This document shows positions 44,212 to 47,290 of a stretch of 47,290 nt of DNA, in pieces. Within the stretch, counting starts at the first letter, position 1. Every line of letters starts with the position of its first letter. Under the pieces are notes generated by a model. The model did no database searches, was not told where the DNA came from, and was given only the letters and a program-made list of their open reading frames with translations. A program made the position numbers and the translations under genes. Origin of the DNA: Lysinibacillus sp. (GTDB lineage Bacteria; Bacillota; Bacilli; Bacillales_A; Planococcaceae); contig JAPSKP010000020.1 of NCBI GenBank assembly GCA_031181585.1, positions 1 through 47,290 of the forward strand, in the 5' to 3' direction.

Positions 44212-44336
44212 GATAGAAAAGCTCCTTTCGACATTGATTCAATTTTATCGTTATTCTTTCCGTTTCGCAAAATATTGTAACCATAACCAGTTAATTTTTG
44301 ATACGCTACTAATGTAAAGATAATGAAGGAGTGAAA

Positions 44337-45092
44337 ATGGTGATTGTACAGAAAGAAAACTGGGGAGAAATCCCCCTATTACATGTATATAATGAAAGAA
44401 TGCAGAAAGATGCGCCAACCGTCGTTTTTTTGCACGGATTTATGAGTGCCAAGGAACACAATCTCCATTACGCTTATAATCTTGTAGAAAAAGGTGTGCG
44501 TGTCATTTTGCCCGATGCCTTTATGCATGGGGAACGTTCAGAAAACTTACCGGAAGCACAAATGAATTCAATATTTTGGCGTATTATTGTAAAGAATATA
44601 AAAGAAGTCCAAAGTTTATATGATACTTTACAGGGAAAAGGATTTACAGGAAAAGTGGGCGTTTGTGGAACATCTATGGGCGGTATTACAACAGCTGGCT
44701 GTTTGAAGATATATGACTGGATTGATGCTGCTGGTATTTTAATGGGCGTGGTGAGCTATACTGAAATGGCTCAATATCAACTCCGGCAAATGAAAGAGCT
44801 GGGGGTGGATCTTCAGCTTACAGAAGAACAACAGCATGCTATTTTAGAAGCACTACAGCCATACGACCTTATGGAGCGACCTGAGGTTTTTGAAAAAATT
44901 CCTGTTATGTTCTGGCACGGAAAAAAAGATCCGGTTGTACCATTCCATATGACTTATCCATTTTACGAAGAGCTTGTTCAGCAGGGAAATCCCCTAAAAG
45001 TGGAATACATAGCTGATGAAAAGGCTGGACATGCTGTTTCACGTACGGGTGTGCTTGCTGTTTCCACATGGCTGGCTGAACATTTGGCATAA
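44337..45092 (+). CDS. yitV: YitV-like alpha/beta hydrolase (esterase)
   Basis: A 251-residue cytoplasmic hydrolase. It shows VVFLHGFMSAKEHN (oxyanion loop), the nucleophile elbow GTSMGG, the acid in WHGKKDPVVP and a late His in KAGHAVS, so a full Ser-Asp-His triad can be proposed. A DAFMHGERSE segment is typical of the YitV/YqiA-like esterases. The natural substrate is unknown. AAGGAG lies five bases before ATG 44337; the in-frame GTG 44331 overlaps the ribosome binding site. It is probably transcribed with yitW, which starts 55 bases later. Confidence 0.87.
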   Translation: MVIVQKENWGEIPLLHVYNERMQKDAPTVVFLHGFMSAKEHNLHYAYNLVEKGVRVILPDAFMHGERSENLPEAQMNSIFWRIIVKNIKEVQSLYDTLQGKGFTGKVGVCGTSMGGITTAGCLKIYDWIDAAGILMGVVSYTEMAQYQLRQMKELGVDLQLTEEQQHAILEALQPYDLMERPEVFEKIPVMFWHGKKDPVVPFHMTYPFYEELVQQGNPLKVEYIADEKAGHAVSRTGVLAVSTWLAEHLA

Positions 45093-45147
45093 AGCTACAC
45101 TTTTGATATGATGAACCTACACAACTGTGTGAAAGGAAGATGCAGAA

Positions 45148-45462
45148 ATGGCAATTGATCAAGATATGAAAGATAGCATGTTAGGCGCTTTGGAAAATGT
45201 AATCGATCCTGAGTTGGGGATTGATATCGTTAATCTTGGCTTAGTATATGATGTTGATTTAAATGAAGAAGGGGTAGCGACTGTTACGATGACATTAACA
45301 TCGATGGGCTGTCCGCTGGGTCCGGTTATCGTTGACCAAGTAAAGACAGCTTTAGGAGAATTACCGGAAATTAAGGATATCGAAGTGAATATCGTATGGC
45401 AGCCGGCATGGTCTAAAGATATGATGTCGCGTTACGCTAAGATGGCACTCGGCATTCGATAA
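45148..45462 (+). CDS. yitW: MIP18/DUF59-family iron-sulfur maturation protein YitW
   Basis: A 104-residue cytoplasmic protein of the MIP18/SufT-like family. Conserved features are VIDPELGIDIVNLGLVYDV and MTLTSMGCPLGP with the reactive Cys55, followed by a V-x-W-Q-P-A-W-S segment near the end. Members assist maturation of iron-sulfur proteins. AAAGGAAGA precedes ATG 45148. The iron-sulfur protein AddB and a C-terminal-cluster Fnr in the same window are possible clients, but that is speculation. It ends in a strong terminator. Confidence 0.92.
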   Translation: MAIDQDMKDSMLGALENVIDPELGIDIVNLGLVYDVDLNEEGVATVTMTLTSMGCPLGPVIVDQVKTALGELPEIKDIEVNIVWQPAWSKDMMSRYAKMALGIR

Positions 45463-45474
45463 GTATTGTAATTT

Positions 45475-45507
45475 AAATCCCGCGTTCGTAGTGAACGCGG
45501 GATTTTT
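45475..45507 (+). terminator. Terminator after yitW
   Basis: AAATCCCGCGTTC (45475-45487) pairs perfectly with GAACGCGGGATTT (45493-45505) around a five-base loop, with a T run. Confidence 0.94.
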
Positions 45508-45512
45508 TAGAT

Positions 45513-45539
45513 AAAAACTATAAACTTCGGGGTTTATAG
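45513..45539 (-). terminator. Terminator of fnr (minus strand)
   Basis: CTATAAAC (45518-45525) pairs with GTTTATAG (45532-45539); reading the minus strand, a TTTTT run (45517-45513) follows the stem. Confidence 0.7.
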
Positions 45540-45631
45540 GATTGTCTTATTATCTGCACTAAAGGAGAGGTGCAGGCTTCCAAAACTTGTTGTAGCTGGT
45601 CGCAGCAAGTCCGGCGGGAAAGCGCCTTTTC

Positions 45632-46330
45632 TTAGTCAATGCGGCAAATGGACAAGGGGCAGTTTTCGCAGGAAATTTCGTCCTTTAAAAATTGCAGATT
45701 GTTTATTGTTATGTACCCCTTTTCAAAACTGAGAATGCCATTGTTTTTCAAATCATTTAACATACGGTTAATCATTTCTCTACTTGTTGCACAAAGGTTG
45801 GCGATATCAGTATTGGTTAAGGCGAAATCGATAAATACCTCATTGTTGCTTCGGAATTCGCCATATGTATTGGCGAGTCTAATAAGTGTGGAAAAAAGAG
45901 CGCCTTTTTTTCCGTTTAACATGAGGTCACGCAAGCGGCTTTGATGCTTCAAACTTTCCGTTTGCAGCCATTTTATATATTCAAGCATTAGTGGAGGGTT
46001 TTCCGACAATAACAATTCAAGGGTATCAGTTTGTAGTGTAAGTAATTGAGAGGATTCTACTGCTTTTGCGGAAGTTGAATGATAGCTTGCTTTACAAAAC
46101 ATTGCACTTTCTCCCATGATCGCGTGTGGTCCGCAGATGCGTAGAGTTAATTCCTTCCCTTGTTCTGTCTCTTTACTAATCTGAATGGCACCTTGCTCAA
46201 CAAAAAAAAGGTTCTCAGCACGTTCACCTTCACGGAAAATGTGACTGCCCTTTTTCACTTTAATAGTCAATCCGTACTCTTTAAATAAATGGTGAATGTT
46301 CAATGGAGCATTGTGTAAAGCGACCATCAT
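45632..46330 (-). CDS. fnr: Fnr-type oxygen-responsive regulator (Crp/Fnr family)
   Basis: A 232-residue transcription factor. The N-terminal cyclic-nucleotide-binding-like barrel (about 20-120) contains FREGERAENLFFVEQGAI. A dimerisation helix and a C-terminal HTH_Crp domain follow, with LTNTDIANLCATSREMINRMLNDL as the recognition unit. The extreme C-terminus is CENCPLSICRID, with Cys221, Cys224 and Cys229. This C-x2-C-x4-C spacing equals that of the 4Fe-4S ligands C227, C230 and C235 of B. subtilis Fnr, so it is a Bacillus-type oxygen sensor, not an E. coli-type one with N-terminal cysteines. AGGATG lies seven bases before ATG 46330. Divergent from clpB. Confidence 0.87.
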   Translation of the reverse strand: MMVALHNAPLNIHHLFKEYGLTIKVKKGSHIFREGERAENLFFVEQGAIQISKETEQGKELTLRICGPHAIMGESAMFCKASYHSTSAKAVESSQLLTLQTDTLELLLSENPPLMLEYIKWLQTESLKHQSRLRDLMLNGKKGALFSTLIRLANTYGEFRSNNEVFIDFALTNTDIANLCATSREMINRMLNDLKNNGILSFEKGYITINNLQFLKDEISCENCPLSICRID

Positions 46331-46430
46331 AATCACATCCTAAACGTATGATGAAAACATAAAATTTCCTTATAAGTATGATAACATAAGGGATTTGGTA
46401 ATAAGAGTAAAATTTTGTGAATACATATTT

Positions 46431-46459
46431 TTGATTTTCAATAAAATATAGTTTATAAT
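46431..46459 (+). promoter_or_regulatory. Sigma-A promoter of the ClpB-like gene
   Basis: TTGATT (46431-46436), exactly 17-base spacer, TATAAT (46454-46459). Transcription would start near 46466, inside the CtsR site. Confidence 0.75.
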
Positions 46460-46465
46460 TTCATT

Positions 46466-46482
46466 AGTCAAAGATGGTCAAA
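46466..46482. promoter_or_regulatory. CtsR operator
   Basis: AGTCAAA-GAT-GGTCAAA fits the heptad repeat RGTCAAA-NAN-RGTCAAA recognised by the class III heat-shock repressor CtsR. It overlaps the expected transcription start. Heat induction of the following gene is inferred. Confidence 0.87.
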
Positions 46483-46502
46483 CTTTATAGGAGGTAGAGG
46501 CT

Positions 46503-47290
46503 ATGCAGTTTACACAAACACAAGACAATCGTCCGCCACTGGAGCAATTCGGTCGTAATTTAGTGGAGGAAGTAAAAAACGGCAAGATGGACCCGGTCAT
46601 TGGGCGAGATGAGGAAATTCGAAATGTTATGCGCATTTTAAGTCGTAAAACAAAAAACAATCCGGTGCTCATCGGGGAGCCTGGTGTTGGGAAAACAGCA
46701 ATTGTAGAAGGTCTTGCACAGCGTATTGTGCGTAAAGATGTTCCTGAAGGGTTGAAAGACTGTCTATTATATGAACTGGATATGAGTGCCTTGATTGCAG
46801 GAGCAAGCTATAGAGGACAATTTGAAGAGCGGTTAAAGGGTGTATTAAAGCAGGTGAAAGAATCTGAAGGCCGTATTATTTTATTTATCGATGAAATTCA
46901 TACAATTGTTGGCGCCGGCAAGACAGATGGAGCAATGGATGCAGGGAATATGCTGAAGCCTATGCTCGCACGTGGAGAATTGCATTGTATTGGGGCGACG
47001 ACACTTGATGAATACCGGATGTATATCGAAAAGGATCCAGCTCTTGAGCGCAGATTCCAGCAAGTTCTGGTACGTGAGCCGTCTATTGAGGATACGGTAT
47101 CCATTTTACGCGGATTGAAGGAGCGTTTTGAGCTTCATCACGGTGTACGTATTCATGACCGCGCTATTATTGCGTCAGCGGAGCTGTCAAATCGTTATAT
47201 TACCGAGCGCTTCCTGCCTGATAAAGCAATTGATTTGATTGATGAAGCATGTGCAATGATTCGTACAGAAATTGATTCGATGCCACAAGA
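46503..47290 (+). CDS. clpB: ClpB-like AAA+ disaggregase without N domain (5' part)
   Basis: The first 262 codons of a Hsp100 chaperone; the gene runs off the window. It starts [20 protein letters not shown] and enters AAA+ module 1 directly: VIGRDEEI, Walker A GEPGVGKT (58-65), Walker [10 protein letters not shown], arginine finger ERRFQQ, and [15 protein letters not shown]. ClpB normally has about 150 N-terminal residues before this. They are absent here: AGGAGG lies eight bases before ATG 46503, and promoter and operator are immediately upstream. The pore loop reads [10 protein letters not shown], with Tyr103 kept but Lys replaced by Ser. The residues following the arginine finger and [10 protein letters not shown] favour ClpB over ClpC. 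ClpE or ClpL cannot be fully excluded without the C-terminal half. Confidence 0.83.
   Translation, partial: MQFTQTQDNRPPLEQFGRNLVEEVKNGKMDPVIGRDEEIRNVMRILSRKTKNNPVLIGEPGVGKTAIVEGLAQRIVRKDVPEGLKDCLLYELDMSALIAGASYRGQFEERLKGVLKQVKESEGRIILFIDEIHTIVGAGKTDGAMDAGNMLKPMLARGELHCIGATTLDEYRMYIEKDPALERRFQQVLVREPSIEDTVSILRGLKERFELHHGVRIHDRAIIASAELSNRYITERFLPDKAIDLIDEACAMIRTEIDSMPQ

Overview
The window is a chromosomal segment of a low-to-mid GC, endospore-former-type Firmicute. Gene families, gene order and strong AGGAGG ribosome binding sites place it in the Bacillales. Several neighbourhoods keep Bacillus subtilis-like order: fliS > hpf > secA > prfB; uvrB > uvrA > yvlB-like; ftsE > ftsX > ctpB > minJ; a comK locus with yhjD-like and IDEAL genes; yhjE-like > addB > addA > yisK > yisL; yitU / yitV / yitW. 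These blocks are rearranged relative to B. subtilis, which fits the Planococcaceae/Caryophanaceae (Solibacillus or Lysinibacillus type). The genus is an inference. No tRNA, rRNA, CRISPR, prophage or intact insertion sequence was seen.

Layout. 1-4.4 kb: end of fliS, a long non-coding stretch ending in an attenuator-like leader, a divergent comK-family gene, a PilZ protein, hpf with a sigma-H-type promoter, and a kynurenine-formamidase-like hydrolase. 4.8-8.7 kb: secA and prfB, the latter with the autoregulatory +1 frameshift. 8.8-10.2 kb: the probable authentic comK locus (yhjD-like gene, convergent overlapping comK, divergent IDEAL-domain gene). 10.4-16.7 kb: LexA-boxed uvrBA and a DUF4097 gene whose ribosome binding site lies inside the uvrA terminator. 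17-24.7 kb: division and envelope block (ftsEX, M23 murein hydrolase, thioredoxin, ctpB, a structured RNA-like element, minJ, a VTT-domain protein). 24.7-32 kb: addBA recombination nuclease with a LexA-like box. 32-37 kb: DUF418 protein, yisK, yisL and a membrane-anchored GH13-fold protein with its catalytic residues replaced. 37-43.4 kb: an oligopeptide ABC transporter (D-F-B-C-A). 43.4-47.3 kb: yitU (minus), yitV, yitW, fnr (minus) and the start of a CtsR-controlled ClpB-like chaperone without an N domain.

Themes. Several genes belong to competence and DNA processing (two comK homologues, addAB, uvrBA). Others belong to late-growth and stress physiology (hpf, ctpB, clpB, fnr). FtsE, FtsX and the M23 hydrolase form an evident functional unit for cell wall cleavage.

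The most unusual items are: (1) the leader of the comK-like gene at 835-961, a perfect Shine-Dalgarno, a six-codon ORF and mutually exclusive hairpins; (2) the 22299-22485 element between ctpB and minJ with nested long-range pairings; (3) the GH13 pseudoenzyme at 35321-36799; (4) the N-domain-less ClpB-like gene at the right edge; (5) the terminator/Shine-Dalgarno overlap at 15372-15419.
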